From positions 930,001 through 994,000 of the forward strand of contig NZ_CP050453.1 in the NCBI RefSeq assembly GCF_014171575.1: DNA of 64,000 bases, written 5' to 3'. Below are positions 26,284-36,584 of the stretch, piece by piece (the first letter of the stretch is position 1; each line of letters begins with the position of its first letter). The notes beneath the pieces were generated by a model. The model was not told the DNA's origin. It was given only the letters and a program-made list of their open reading frames with translations, and did no database searches. The position numbers and the translations under genes are program-made. Source of the stretch: Microbacterium sp. Se63.02b. GTDB taxonomy: Bacteria > Actinomycetota > Actinomycetes > Actinomycetales > Microbacteriaceae.

Positions 26284-27114
26284 GTGGATATCGGCGCCGT
26301 GCTCGGACTGGAGCAGCTCACCTGGGGGATGCTGCTGCTCGTCGTCATCGCCGCGTTCTGTGCCGGCTGGATCGACGCGGTCGTCGGAGGCGGAGGCCTG
26401 CTGCAGCTGCCGGCTCTCCTGCTGATCCCCGGCATCTCGCCCGTGCAGGCGCTCGCCACGAACAAGCTCGCCTCCGTGTTCGGCACCGCGACCAGCAGCG
26501 TCACCTATTACCGACGCGCCAAACCCGACATCCGCACAGCGCTGCCGATGGCGGCGATCGCCTTCATCGGCTCGTTCGGGGGCGCAGCTGTCGCGACCGT
26601 GCTGCCGCCCGCCGCGTTCAAGCCCATCATCGTGATCGCGCTGCTCGTCGTCGCCCTGTTCACCGCGTTCAAGCCGCAGATGGGAGCGGCGACGAAGCTG
26701 CGGTACTCCGGGCACAAGCACCACATCATGGCGGGCGCGGCGGGACTCGGCATCGGCTTCTACGACGGGATGATCGGTCCGGGCACGGGCACCTTCCTGG
26801 TGATCACGCTCGTCGCCCTGCTCGGCTACGACTTCTTGCAGGCGAGCGCGAAGGCCAAGATCGTGAACCTCGCGACGAACGCCGGAGCGCTGATGCTGTT
26901 CATCCCGCACGGTGCCGTGCTGTGGCTGCTCGGCGGCATCCTCGCGGTCGCGAACGTGGCGGGCAGCTACCTGGGGTCGCGCATGGCCATCTCGCGCGGG
27001 ACCACGTTCATCCGGGTGGTGTTCCTGGTGGTCGTGGTCGCCCTGATCGCGAAGCTGGGCGTCGACGTGTGGAACGAGAACATCGTGCCGGCTCTCGCGC
27101 TTCTCGGCTCTTGA
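26284..27114 (+). CDS. TSUP (TauE/SafE) family exporter
   Basis: A 276-aa membrane protein with about eight segments. FCAGWIDAVVGGGGLLQLPAL and, in the second half, GIGFYDGMIGPGTGTF are the paired repeat motifs of the family (here AGWIDAVVGGGGL and GFYDGMIGPGTG). Family members export sulfite, sulfoacetate or related anions. The start is GTG 26284, without a clear ribosome site; GTG 26299 is the alternative. Confidence 0.85.
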   Translation: MDIGAVLGLEQLTWGMLLLVVIAAFCAGWIDAVVGGGGLLQLPALLLIPGISPVQALATNKLASVFGTATSSVTYYRRAKPDIRTALPMAAIAFIGSFGGAAVATVLPPAAFKPIIVIALLVVALFTAFKPQMGAATKLRYSGHKHHIMAGAAGLGIGFYDGMIGPGTGTFLVITLVALLGYDFLQASAKAKIVNLATNAGALMLFIPHGAVLWLLGGILAVANVAGSYLGSRMAISRGTTFIRVVFLVVVVALIAKLGVDVWNENIVPALALLGS

Positions 27115-27137
27115 CACGACGCCAGGTCAGGCAGAGA

Positions 27138-27180
27138 CGCCGGATCAGGCAGGTTCTGTGCAGAACCGCCTGATCCGGCG
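27138..27180. terminator. long hairpin between TSUP gene and aspS
   Basis: Arms 27138-27157 and 27162-27180 form a 19-bp stem with one bulged A and a 4-nt loop. It separates convergent genes and can act in both directions; no T-tract. Confidence 0.7.
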
Positions 27181-27209
27181 TGAGTGCCTGATCCCGCGCG
27201 GGACGGACC

Positions 27210-28991
27210 TCAGGCGGACTCGTCCTCGGGCTCGGCGTCCACGCCCGCTTCGGCGCGCTGTGCGGCCGTGATGGGGGCCGGAGCCGCGGTCAGCGGGTCG
27301 TAGCCGTTGCCCGACTTCGGGAACGCGATGACCTCGCGGATCGACTCGGTCTTGGTCAGATGCTGCAGCACGCGGTCCATGCCGAGCGCGATCCCGCCGT
27401 GGGGCGGAGCACCGAACTTGAACGCGTCGAGCAGGAAGCCGAACTGCTCGTCGGCCTGCTCGTCGCTGATGCCCATGACCTCGAACACGCGCTTCTGCAC
27501 GTCTTCGCGGTGGATGCGGATCGATCCGCCGCCGAGCTCGGAGCCGTTGCACACGATGTCGTACGCGTACGCGAGGGCGGACCCGGGGTCGGTGTCGAAC
27601 GTGTCCTGGAACTCGGGCTTGGGGCCCGTGAACGCGTGGTGCACGGCCGTCCAGGCGCCTGCGCCCACGGCCACGTCGCCGGAGGCCACCGCGTCGGCGG
27701 CAGGCTCGAACATCGGCGCGTCGACGACCCAGGTGAAGGCGAATTCGTCGGGATTCAGGTAGCCGAGACGGCGACCGATCTCGACGCGTGCGGCACCGAG
27801 CAGCGCACGGCTCTGCTTGGTGTCGCCGGCGGCGAAGAAGACGCAGTCGCCCGGCTCGGCGCCCACGAGCGCGGCGAGCCCGGCCTGCTCCGCCTCGGAC
27901 AGGTTCTTGGCAGCAGGACCGCCCAGGGATCCGTCTTCGTTGAACAGGACGTACGCGAGGCCGCGCGCACCGCGCTGCTTCGCCCAGTCCTGCCACGCGT
28001 CGAGCTGCTTACGCGGCTGCGAGGCGCCACCGGGCATACGCACTGCTCCGACATACTCGGCCTGGAAGACCCGGAACGGGGTGTCGGCGAAGTACTCGGT
28101 CGCGTCGACGAGCTCGAGGCCGAAGCGCAGGTCGGGCTTGTCGGAACCATACTTGGCCATGGCGTCGGCGTACGTCAGACGCGGCAGAGGCGTCGGGACC
28201 TCGACCCCGATCGTCGCCCACATCGCGACGATGAGCGACTCCATCAGCGCGATGACGTCTTCCTGGTCGACGAAGCTCATCTCGATGTCGAGCTGCGTGA
28301 ACTCCGGCTGCCGGTCGGCGCGGAAGTCCTCGTCGCGGTAGCAGCGGGCGATCTGGAAGTACTTCTCCACGCCGCCGACCATGAGCAGCTGCTTGAACAG
28401 CTGCGGCGACTGCGGCAGGGCGTACCAGCTACCCGGGCTCAGGCGTGCGGGCACCAGGAAGTCGCGCGCGCCCTCGGGCGTCGAGCGCGTGAGGGTCGGC
28501 GTCTCGACCTCGGTGAAGTCGTCGGCGTGCAGCACGTCACGGATCGCCTTGTAGACGTTCGAGCGCAGACGAAGGGCGGAGGCCGGTGCCGGGCGGCGCA
28601 GGTCGAGGTAGCGGTACTTGAGGCGTGCCTCTTCGCCGACCGTCTCGGTCTCGGCGACAGCGGTCGAGACCTGGAAGGGGAGCGGGGCCGACTCGTTCAG
28701 CACCTCGACGTCGGTCGCGATGAGCTCGATCTCGCCGGTGGGCAGGTTCGGGTTCGCGTTGCCCTCCGGTCGACGCGACACCTCGCCGGTCACCCGCAGC
28801 ACGAATTCGTTGCGCAGCGGATGGGCGATCTCCTCGTCGCGGATGACGACCTGGGCGATGCCGGAGGCGTCTCGCAGATCGATGAAGGCGACTCCTCCGT
28901 GGTCACGACGGCGATCGACCCACCCCGCGAGGGTGACGGTCTGACCGATGTGCTCTGCTCGCAGCGAGCCTGCCGAGTGGGTGCGAAGCAC
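27210..28991 (-). CDS. aspS: aspartyl-tRNA synthetase
   Basis: A 593-aa class IIb synthetase of bacterial type. The N-terminal OB-fold anticodon domain ([15 protein letters not shown]) is followed by motif 2 [19 protein letters not shown], the GAD insertion between residues about 280 and 420, and motif 3 [11 protein letters not shown]. The acidic C-terminal tail is short. Start GTG 28991 has GAAGGA upstream; a TAGAAT hexamer lies further up. It is divergent from the DUF5684 gene. Whether it also charges tRNA-Asn cannot be told by eye. Confidence 0.95.
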   Translation of the reverse strand: MLRTHSAGSLRAEHIGQTVTLAGWVDRRRDHGGVAFIDLRDASGIAQVVIRDEEIAHPLRNEFVLRVTGEVSRRPEGNANPNLPTGEIELIATDVEVLNESAPLPFQVSTAVAETETVGEEARLKYRYLDLRRPAPASALRLRSNVYKAIRDVLHADDFTEVETPTLTRSTPEGARDFLVPARLSPGSWYALPQSPQLFKQLLMVGGVEKYFQIARCYRDEDFRADRQPEFTQLDIEMSFVDQEDVIALMESLIVAMWATIGVEVPTPLPRLTYADAMAKYGSDKPDLRFGLELVDATEYFADTPFRVFQAEYVGAVRMPGGASQPRKQLDAWQDWAKQRGARGLAYVLFNEDGSLGGPAAKNLSEAEQAGLAALVGAEPGDCVFFAAGDTKQSRALLGAARVEIGRRLGYLNPDEFAFTWVVDAPMFEPAADAVASGDVAVGAGAWTAVHHAFTGPKPEFQDTFDTDPGSALAYAYDIVCNGSELGGGSIRIHREDVQKRVFEVMGISDEQADEQFGFLLDAFKFGAPPHGGIALGMDRVLQHLTKTESIREVIAFPKSGNGYDPLTAAPAPITAAQRAEAGVDAEPEDESA

Positions 28992-29106
28992 GGAGTATTC
29001 CTTCTGATCTGGGAAATGGGGAACCCGCCCATTCTACGGGGGACCGCGTCGCCCGCTCGGCCCGTACCGGGCGCTCAGTATGATCGCCAGGACAGAAAGG
29101 CGCATC

Positions 29107-29481
29107 ATGGACTCCAACGGCATCTCCGACCTCTTCGGCGCGATCTTCTCGGGGACGACGGGGCTGATCGCCCTCGTCTTCTACGTCCTCGTCGTCATCG
29201 GCCTCTGGAAGGTCTTCACGAAGGCCGGCTACCCCGGCATCCTCGCGATCATCCCCATCGTGAATGTGATCTTCCTCGTCAAGATCGCCGGGATGTCGGG
29301 CTGGCTCGCGCTGCTGTACCTGATCCCGATCGTCGGCTTCATCTTCGGCATCATCGTGGCCGTCAAGCTCGGTGAGCGGTTCGGCAAGGGGGGTCTGTTC
29401 TCGTTCTTCCTGCTGTTCGTCTTCCCCTACATCGGCTACCTGATCCTCGGCTTCGGCGACTCCCGCTACCGCGAGGCGTGA
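29107..29481 (+). CDS. DUF5684-type small membrane protein
   Basis: A 124-aa protein with four hydrophobic segments (LIALVFYVLVVIGLW, ILAIIPIVNVIFLV, LLYLIPIVGFIFGIIVAV, LFSFFLLFVFPYIGYL). KAGYPGILAIIPIVN and GFGDSRY are typical of the DUF5684 family. ATG 29107 with GAAAGG upstream; a TATGAT -10 is at 29079-29084. The stop is one base from the next ATG. Function unknown. Confidence 0.8.
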   Translation: MDSNGISDLFGAIFSGTTGLIALVFYVLVVIGLWKVFTKAGYPGILAIIPIVNVIFLVKIAGMSGWLALLYLIPIVGFIFGIIVAVKLGERFGKGGLFSFFLLFVFPYIGYLILGFGDSRYREA

Positions 29482-29482
29482 G

Positions 29483-30112
29483 ATGGCGGCTTCGCGCCTG
29501 CATCTGGTCCGACACGGCGAGGTGCACAACCCGGCCCGCGTGCTCTACGGCCGTCTTCCCGACTACCACCTGAGCGCCGCGGGTCGGGGGATGGCGGAGG
29601 CTGCTGCCGATCACGTCGCCGCGTCGGATCGTGCGGTCTCCGCCCTGTACGCGTCTCCGCTGGAGCGTGCGCAGGAATCCGCCGCGCCCTTCGCCGAACG
29701 ATTCGACCTCGTGCCGGAGATCGACATCCGCCTGATCGAGCCGACCAATGTGTTCGAGGGCACGCAGATGCGTCGTTCGCTGATGAACCCGTTCAACTGG
29801 TGGCACCTGCGCCAGCCGTCGCTGCCGAGCTGGGGCGAACCGTACTCCTCCATCGCGGAGCGGATGCTGGGGGTCATGGACGAGGCCTGGGACGCCGCCG
29901 CGGACGGCGATGTGGTGATGGTCTCGCACCAGGCGCCCATCTGGATCACGCACCTGAGGGTTGCGGGGCTGCCCCTGCGGCACGACCCGCGCACCCGGCG
30001 CTGCGCCCTCTCGAGCGTCACCTCGTTCGAACGCGTCGGCGACGTGTGGCGCGAGGTCGCCTATGCCGAACCAGCGGCCACAGGCGGTGCGGTCGACGTC
30101 GGCGCGGTCTGA
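29483..30112 (+). CDS. histidine phosphatase family protein
   Basis: A 209-aa branch-1 phosphatase: catalytic LVRHGE with His11 as phospho-acceptor, later SPLERAQESAAPFAER and the second catalytic His in MVSHQAPIW. In many Actinobacteria a gene of this family stands directly upstream of the resA-ccdA-resB-ccsB cluster (e.g. Rv0525), as is almost the case here. Substrate unknown. Confidence 0.88.
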   Translation: MAASRLHLVRHGEVHNPARVLYGRLPDYHLSAAGRGMAEAAADHVAASDRAVSALYASPLERAQESAAPFAERFDLVPEIDIRLIEPTNVFEGTQMRRSLMNPFNWWHLRQPSLPSWGEPYSSIAERMLGVMDEAWDAAADGDVVMVSHQAPIWITHLRVAGLPLRHDPRTRRCALSSVTSFERVGDVWREVAYAEPAATGGAVDVGAV

Positions 30113-30119
30113 ATCCCGT

Positions 30120-30180
30120 TCTCGAATCGCGCAAGGGGCTCGATCCCGGTGAAGGATGGCGCCATCCGCGCGATTCGAGA
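30120..30180. terminator. nested hairpin between convergent genes
   Basis: Outer perfect 13-bp stem 30120-30132/30168-30180; inside it a 14-bp perfect palindrome GGATGGCGCCATCC (30154-30167). Placed between the phosphatase and the convergent flavoprotein. Confidence 0.65.
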
Positions 30181-30185
30181 CGGAG

Positions 30186-31091
30186 TCAGTGCTCGGCCGC
30201 CAGAAGCGACTGGATGATGCCGATAGCGGCCAGCTGACCGGCGGCGGCCGCCAGCAGCACCGATGCCATCGGGCCGGGGAGGGTCGCGCGGTGCGCGAGA
30301 TCGCCCGCGGCGAAGACGCCGGGGTGCGACGTGCGCCCGAACTCGTCGATCTCGATGCACCCCGACTCGAGCATCCGGAGTCCGAGTCCTGCGGCGAAGG
30401 GCGCGCGCTGGCGCATCGTCCCCGACGCCACGAAGATCCCGCCGACGGTGAGCTCGCCATCCGCGGTGCCGATCCGCACGCCGCCGTCGCTCTTCTCGAC
30501 GGATGCGACGGGGGCGGCGCCGACGCGCACGCCGAGGCCCTCGAGCATCGCCGTGTCCTCGTCGGTGAACGGCTCCCCGACCGGGAGGACCGTGATGTCG
30601 CCCACGATGCGACCGAGCAGGCCGATCAGGTGCGCGGCCCTCGGCGCCGCCCCGAGGATGCCGATCGGGGTGCCCGCATGCTCGTGTCCGTCGCAGAACG
30701 GACAGCTGAAGGCGTGTGTGCCCCACAGCTCCTGCAGCCCCGGCACCGGCGGAAGGTCATCGGCGACGCCCGTGGCCAGCACGATGTGGTGCCCCGCCAC
30801 CCGCGACCCGTCGGAGAGCTGCACCTCGAACGAGGTCTCGTCGGCGGAGATGGTCGTGGCGGAGAGGTCGCGGATATCCACGTCGTCGTAGGCGGCGAGC
30901 TCGGCCCTGGCCGTGGCGCGGAACTCCGCCGGGGGCGTCCCATCCTCGCCGACCATGTTGTGCATGTGCAGAACGGTGCCGTTGCGGTACTCACCCGAAT
31001 CCAACAGCAGCGTAGATCGGTGCATCCGTCCGAGGGTCAGAGCGGCCTGCAGACCTGCCGGTCCTGCGCCGATCACGATGGCGTCGTACAT
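30186..31091 (-). CDS. thioredoxin-reductase-like FAD/NAD(P) oxidoreductase
   Basis: A 301-aa flavoprotein: FAD motif VIGAGPAGLQAAL at the N-terminus, redox pair C130-P-F-C133 (SCPFCDGHEH) at the position of the TrxB disulfide, second dinucleotide motif GILGAAPRAAHLIGL, and C-terminal FAD contact GVFAAGDLAHR. The NADPH motif differs from canonical GGGNSA, so the electron partner may not be thioredoxin. It is divergent from merR and shares its operator, so a thiol- or electrophile-responsive role is likely (inference). Confidence 0.88.
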   Translation of the reverse strand: MYDAIVIGAGPAGLQAALTLGRMHRSTLLLDSGEYRNGTVLHMHNMVGEDGTPPAEFRATARAELAAYDDVDIRDLSATTISADETSFEVQLSDGSRVAGHHIVLATGVADDLPPVPGLQELWGTHAFSCPFCDGHEHAGTPIGILGAAPRAAHLIGLLGRIVGDITVLPVGEPFTDEDTAMLEGLGVRVGAAPVASVEKSDGGVRIGTADGELTVGGIFVASGTMRQRAPFAAGLGLRMLESGCIEIDEFGRTSHPGVFAAGDLAHRATLPGPMASVLLAAAAGQLAAIGIIQSLLAAEH

Positions 31092-31131
31092 GTCAGTCCT
31101 TTCGGAGGAGGTTGCGTTCTCCGACAGTCTG

Positions 31132-31155
31132 TGACTTCATGTCAACATGAAGTCA
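31132..31155. promoter_or_regulatory. 24-bp perfect operator between flavoprotein gene and merR
   Basis: TGACTTCATGT-CA-ACATGAAGTCA: 11-bp perfect arms with a 2-bp spacer. On the minus strand it contains the consensus -35 TTGACA of the flavoprotein gene, and on the plus strand it covers the merR start codon (31147). Expected for a MerR dimer. Confidence 0.8.
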
Positions 31156-31551
31156 AGCGCCGAGCATCCCTGGTCCGTCGGCGATGTCGCCGCCCGGTTC
31201 GAACTGCCGACCAACGTGTTGCGGCACTGGGAGTCGGTCGGCCTGCTGCGGCCGTCGCGCGACGATGCGGGGCGACGACGTTACGGCGAGGACGACGTCG
31301 TGCGTATCGCGGTGATCCGACGCAGCAAAGCCGCAGGGATGAGCCTCGACCAGATCGCCGTGCTGCTCGACGACGGGAGCGCCGGGCGACACCAGGTGCT
31401 CCAGCAGCACCTGGACGACATCGACCGGCGGATGGAGGAGATGCGACGCTCGCGGGAGATGACCGAGCACGCCATGGGATGCCGCGCCCACGACATCGCC
31501 ACCTGTCCGCGGTTCCGGGCCGGCGTCGACGACGTTCTGGCGCGGTTCTGA
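31147..31551 (+). CDS. MerR-family regulator
   Basis: A 134-aa protein: N-terminal winged helix WSVGDVAARFELPTNVLRHW with ESVGLLRPSRDDAGRRRY (wing), a dimerisation helix at QHLDDIDRRMEEMRRS, and a C-terminal effector tail MGCRAHDIATCPRF with two Cys and one His that may sense thiols or metal. The ATG lies inside the operator, so repression of its own gene and activation of the flavoprotein are plausible. No Shine-Dalgarno is present. Confidence 0.9.
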   Translation: MKSSAEHPWSVGDVAARFELPTNVLRHWESVGLLRPSRDDAGRRRYGEDDVVRIAVIRRSKAAGMSLDQIAVLLDDGSAGRHQVLQQHLDDIDRRMEEMRRSREMTEHAMGCRAHDIATCPRFRAGVDDVLARF

Positions 31552-31601
31552 GGCCCGTCTCGGACCGCTCCGCATCCACCTCGTGCATAGGATTCTCTGC
31601 G

Positions 31602-31614
31602 TAAACTCGGAGTC
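31602..31614 (+). promoter_or_regulatory. resA leaderless-type -10
   Basis: TAAACT (31602-31607) ends 7 nt before GTG 31615. A second hexamer TAGGAT is at 31588-31593. Confidence 0.5.
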
Positions 31615-32265
31615 GTGCCACGCGATTCGACGGTTTCCTCGATCCGCAGCGGCCGCTCCTCCCGCACCCGGCCTTCGCGCCGTGCGGTCGGTGCCGCGCT
31701 CGCTGCGGTGCTCGCGATCGGTCTGAGCGCCTGCGCTCCCGATCCGGTCAGCCAATCGTTCCTGAGCGGGGAGAACACCGGGTACGTCGCGGCCGACGGC
31801 GCGATCGTCGAGATCCCCGTCGCCGAGCGCGGTGAGCCCGTGGAGTTCGGCGGGGTCACCGAGACCGGCGAGAAGTTCGACAGTGCCGACATCGCCGGGC
31901 AGGTCACGGTCGTCAACTTCTGGTACGCCGGATGCGCGCCGTGCCGGCTCGAAGCCGCCGACCTCGAAGCCGTGTGGCAGAAGTTCGCCGCCGACGACGT
32001 CTCGTTCGTCGGCATCAACACGCGCGATCAGGCGGACACCGCCATCGCCTTCGCCGACGAGTACGACATCACGTACCCGAGCCTGATCGACGTCGACACC
32101 GCCGAGGCCAAGCTGGCGTTCGCCAAGGTCGTGCCGATCGCCGCCACGCCCACCACGCTCGTGCTCGACAAGCAGGGCCGCGTCGCCGCGAAGATCATCG
32201 GTCCGATCGACGGACCGTCGATCCTCTCCACGCTCGTCAAGGACACGCTCGCGGAGGACTCGTGA
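31615..32265 (+). CDS. resA: ResA/CcsX-type thioredoxin-like lipoprotein for cytochrome c maturation
   Basis: A 216-aa exported thiol-disulfide protein that reduces apocytochrome c haem-site cysteines. A basic leader and hydrophobic segment end in lipobox GLSAC (Cys40). The redox motif is C107-A-P-C110 in WYAGCAPCRLE, with cis-Pro in AATPTTLVLD. First gene of the four-gene System II cluster; CcdA, its electron donor, follows 16 bp downstream. Confidence 0.92.
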   Translation: MPRDSTVSSIRSGRSSRTRPSRRAVGAALAAVLAIGLSACAPDPVSQSFLSGENTGYVAADGAIVEIPVAERGEPVEFGGVTETGEKFDSADIAGQVTVVNFWYAGCAPCRLEAADLEAVWQKFAADDVSFVGINTRDQADTAIAFADEYDITYPSLIDVDTAEAKLAFAKVVPIAATPTTLVLDKQGRVAAKIIGPIDGPSILSTLVKDTLAEDS

Positions 32266-32281
32266 GCACCCTCGGAGCGCC

Positions 32282-33066
32282 GTGAACCCCGAAGCGATCA
32301 TCGGCTCGGGCGCCCTCTGGATCGCGATCCCGGTCGCGATGCTGGCAGGCCTCGTGTCGTTCCTGTCTCCGTGCGTCCTCCCGCTCGTGCCCGGCTACCT
32401 CGGCTTCCTGGGGGCGCTGTCGCGCCGCGGCGGACCACCGTCGCCGACGGGGATGCATCGACCGCCGCGCAGCCCGCCGTGACAACGACCCGGGGACGGC
32501 TCGTCCTTGGCGTGCTGCTGTTCATCCTCGGCTTCACGATCGTGTTCATCCTCTACACCGTGCTCGGCGGCACCGTGGGTGTGTTCCTGCTGCAGTGGGG
32601 CGACCTGATCACGCGCATCCTCGGCGTCGTGATCATCGCGATGGGGCTCGTGTTCCTCGGGCTCTTCGGCTTCGCGCAGAAGGAGTTCCGCTTCCACGTG
32701 GACTCCAAGGCCGGCATCATCGGGGCCCCGCTCCTCGGCGTCGCACTCGGCATCGGCTGGGCGCCCTGCATGGGCCCCACGCTCGCCGCGATCCTGGCCC
32801 TCTCCTTCAACGCCGGTGACCCCGTGCGCGCCGGCTTCCTCGGTCTGGCGTACTCCCTCGGGCTCGGCATCCCGTTCCTGCTCGTCGCCCTCGGGTTCGG
32901 CTGGGCGACCAAGGCGATCGGGTTCCTCCGTCGCCACATCCGCGTGGTGAACATCGTGGGCGGCGTGATGCTGATCCTGCTCGGTGTCCTGATGGTCACC
33001 GGCCTGTGGACCGACATCATGTCGCGGCTGACGGCGGTGATCGGCAGTGTCATCCTCCCGCTCTGA
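32282..33066 (+). CDS. ccdA: cytochrome c biogenesis protein CcdA (frameshift near 32434)
   Basis: A membrane thiol transporter of about 261 aa passing electrons from cytoplasmic thioredoxin to ResA. The two redox cysteines are in SFLSPCVLPLVPGY and GWAPCMGPTLAA. The frame breaks in a short loop after GALSRRGG; one base near 32434 restores TTVADGDAST and the second half. Start GTG 32282. The break lies in a cytoplasmic loop of low conservation but still removes the second Cys, so it is unlikely to be natural. Confidence 0.9.
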
Positions 33067-33109
33067 CCGCACCGACCGCACCGAGAAGAACGCCCGCACG
33101 GAGACGACC

Positions 33110-34894
<1,785 letters not shown>

Positions 34895-34898
34895 CACC

Positions 34899-35879
34899 AT
34901 GCTCGAGCTCAACGTGATCTCGCCGGTCCTGCTCTGGACGGCGATCGCGATCTACGCGGCGGCCTTCGTGGCCTACGCCTTCGATCTCGCGCGGCGCTCG
35001 CAGGCCACGGCCGATGCGCAGACCGTCCGCGAACCGGTGCTCGTCGGGGCAGGTGGCGGAGCGGCCACCGCAGCCGCCGGCGCACCCGGTGCATCCGGTG
35101 ACGCGCCGCCGCAGCGATTCGTCATGGCCCGCATCGGCACGTCGCTCACGGTCCTCGGCTTCCTGTTCCACCTGGCGGCGACCGTGACCCGTGGCATCGC
35201 GGCAGGACGCGTGCCCTGGGCCAACCTCTACGAGTTCGCGATGATCGGCACGCTGCTCATCATCGCGGTGTATCTCATCGTGCTGACCCGTCTGGACCTC
35301 CGCTTCCTCGGCACGTTCATCACCGGCCTGGTCGTGGTCCTGCTGGGTCTGGGCGCGACGAACTTCTACGTCGAGGTCTCGCCCCTGATGGACCCGCTGA
35401 AGAGCGTGTGGCTCATCATCCACGTCTTCGTCGCCTCGCTCGCGACGGCGTTCTTCGCGCTCGCGTTCGCCCTGTCTGTGATCCAGCTCATGCAGTCGCG
35501 TCGTGAGCGCCTCGTCGCCGAAGGCGCAGACAAGACCGGCCCCGGATTCCTCCGTACGTTCCCCGGATCCGTTCGCCTGGAGAGCCTGGCGTACATGTTC
35601 ACGATCATCGGGTTCATCCTGTGGACGTTCACGCTCATCGCCGGCTCGATCTGGGCCTACTACGCCTGGAGCCGCTTCTGGGGCTTCGACGTCAAGGAGA
35701 CCTGGACCTTCGTGATCTGGGTCATCTACGCCGGCTACATCCACGCGCGCGCGACCCGCGGGTGGCGCGGCAACCCCTCCGCCTGGCTGGCGATCGTCGG
35801 GTTCTCGGCCGTCATCTTCAACTTCACGATCGTGAACGTCTTCTTCAAGGGCCTGCACGCCTACTCCGGCCTGAGCTGA
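34899..35879 (+). CDS. ccsB: CcsB/CcsA-type cytochrome c synthetase, haem-handling subunit
   Basis: A 326-aa polytopic protein. The haem-binding WWD-type motif is WSRFWGFDVKETW, flanked by membrane segments. GIAAGRVPWANLYEF and AFFALAFALSVIQLM are conserved family stretches. A low-complexity Ala/Gly loop lies between the first two segments. It completes the ResA-CcdA-ResB-CcsB set. It converges with the 2H gene, 8 bp between stops. Confidence 0.93.
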   Translation: MLELNVISPVLLWTAIAIYAAAFVAYAFDLARRSQATADAQTVREPVLVGAGGGAATAAAGAPGASGDAPPQRFVMARIGTSLTVLGFLFHLAATVTRGIAAGRVPWANLYEFAMIGTLLIIAVYLIVLTRLDLRFLGTFITGLVVVLLGLGATNFYVEVSPLMDPLKSVWLIIHVFVASLATAFFALAFALSVIQLMQSRRERLVAEGADKTGPGFLRTFPGSVRLESLAYMFTIIGFILWTFTLIAGSIWAYYAWSRFWGFDVKETWTFVIWVIYAGYIHARATRGWRGNPSAWLAIVGFSAVIFNFTIVNVFFKGLHAYSGLS

Positions 35880-35887
35880 GCCCGGCG

Positions 35888-36478
35888 TCAACCGCCGAGG
35901 GGCAGCACCTCCGCGTATTCGACGCCGTGTTCGTACCAAACCAGTTCGGCTTCGGTGATCGTCTCGGTAGACGCTGGTTCGAAGGCGCGCAGCTCCGCCT
36001 GTGTGAACCGCGACCACTCCTCCGGCTGGAGAGTCTTTCCGTAGAGCACCGACAGGTGGAAGGTCCACTCCTCCAGCGGCAGTTCGCCGAGGCGGCGGAA
36101 GCTCGTGCCGTCCAATGCAGTGGTCAGGGATGAGTACGCCGAGACGAGTGACGTGCTGCGGGCGAGGCGCACGATCACGATCTGCCAGGGAGAGGGGAAT
36201 TCGTCCACGGCTTCGGCGATCGCTTCGATCGGGCGCTGCTGCGTGGCCCACATACGGATCAGCGTGGCGAGCTCTTCACGACGTTCCGGCTCGTAGAAGC
36301 CCCGGAGGGTGATGTGCCCGGTGTGCGGACGCCGTGCCGGGGAGTCGAGGCGTGCGAGCGCGGCATCCTGGACCTCCCGGTAGACCTCGGCGACCGCCCC
36401 CGTGGGCCGGAGCACGAGGTACTGCTGCCCCTCCAGACTCGCGAGTTGCTCGGGGGTGTCCATGAACGGTCGGCGCAT
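35888..36478 (-). CDS. 2H phosphoesterase / 2'-5' RNA ligase-like protein
   Basis: A 196-aa protein with the two signature HxT/S motifs: HITLRG in the first half and HLSVLYG in the second, which together form the 2H active site. Substrate is likely a 2'-5' or cyclic phosphodiester, not determinable. ATG 36478 is fixed by a TAGGCT hexamer 6 nt upstream. Confidence 0.82.
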   Translation of the reverse strand: MRRPFMDTPEQLASLEGQQYLVLRPTGAVAEVYREVQDAALARLDSPARRPHTGHITLRGFYEPERREELATLIRMWATQQRPIEAIAEAVDEFPSPWQIVIVRLARSTSLVSAYSSLTTALDGTSFRRLGELPLEEWTFHLSVLYGKTLQPEEWSRFTQAELRAFEPASTETITEAELVWYEHGVEYAEVLPLGG

Positions 36479-36490
36479 GGCAGGAGCCTA
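36479..36490 (-). promoter_or_regulatory. 2H gene leaderless-type -10
   Basis: TAGGCT on the minus strand (36485-36490), 6 nt from the ATG, no Shine-Dalgarno. Confidence 0.6.
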
Positions 36491-36534
36491 GGTCGCGGCG
36501 CGCCGCATGCGAAACGGAGACGGTCACAAACGCT

Positions 36535-36567
36535 GGCCCGGCGCGCCACATGTCGACGCGCCGGGCC
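36535..36567 (-). terminator. terminator of the MMPL-YhgE operon
   Basis: An 11-bp all-GC perfect stem (36535-36545/36557-36567), 11-nt loop, followed on the minus strand by AGCGTTTGTG, 18 bp after the YhgE stop. Confidence 0.65.
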
Positions 36568-36584
36568 GGGGGGAGGAACAGGTG

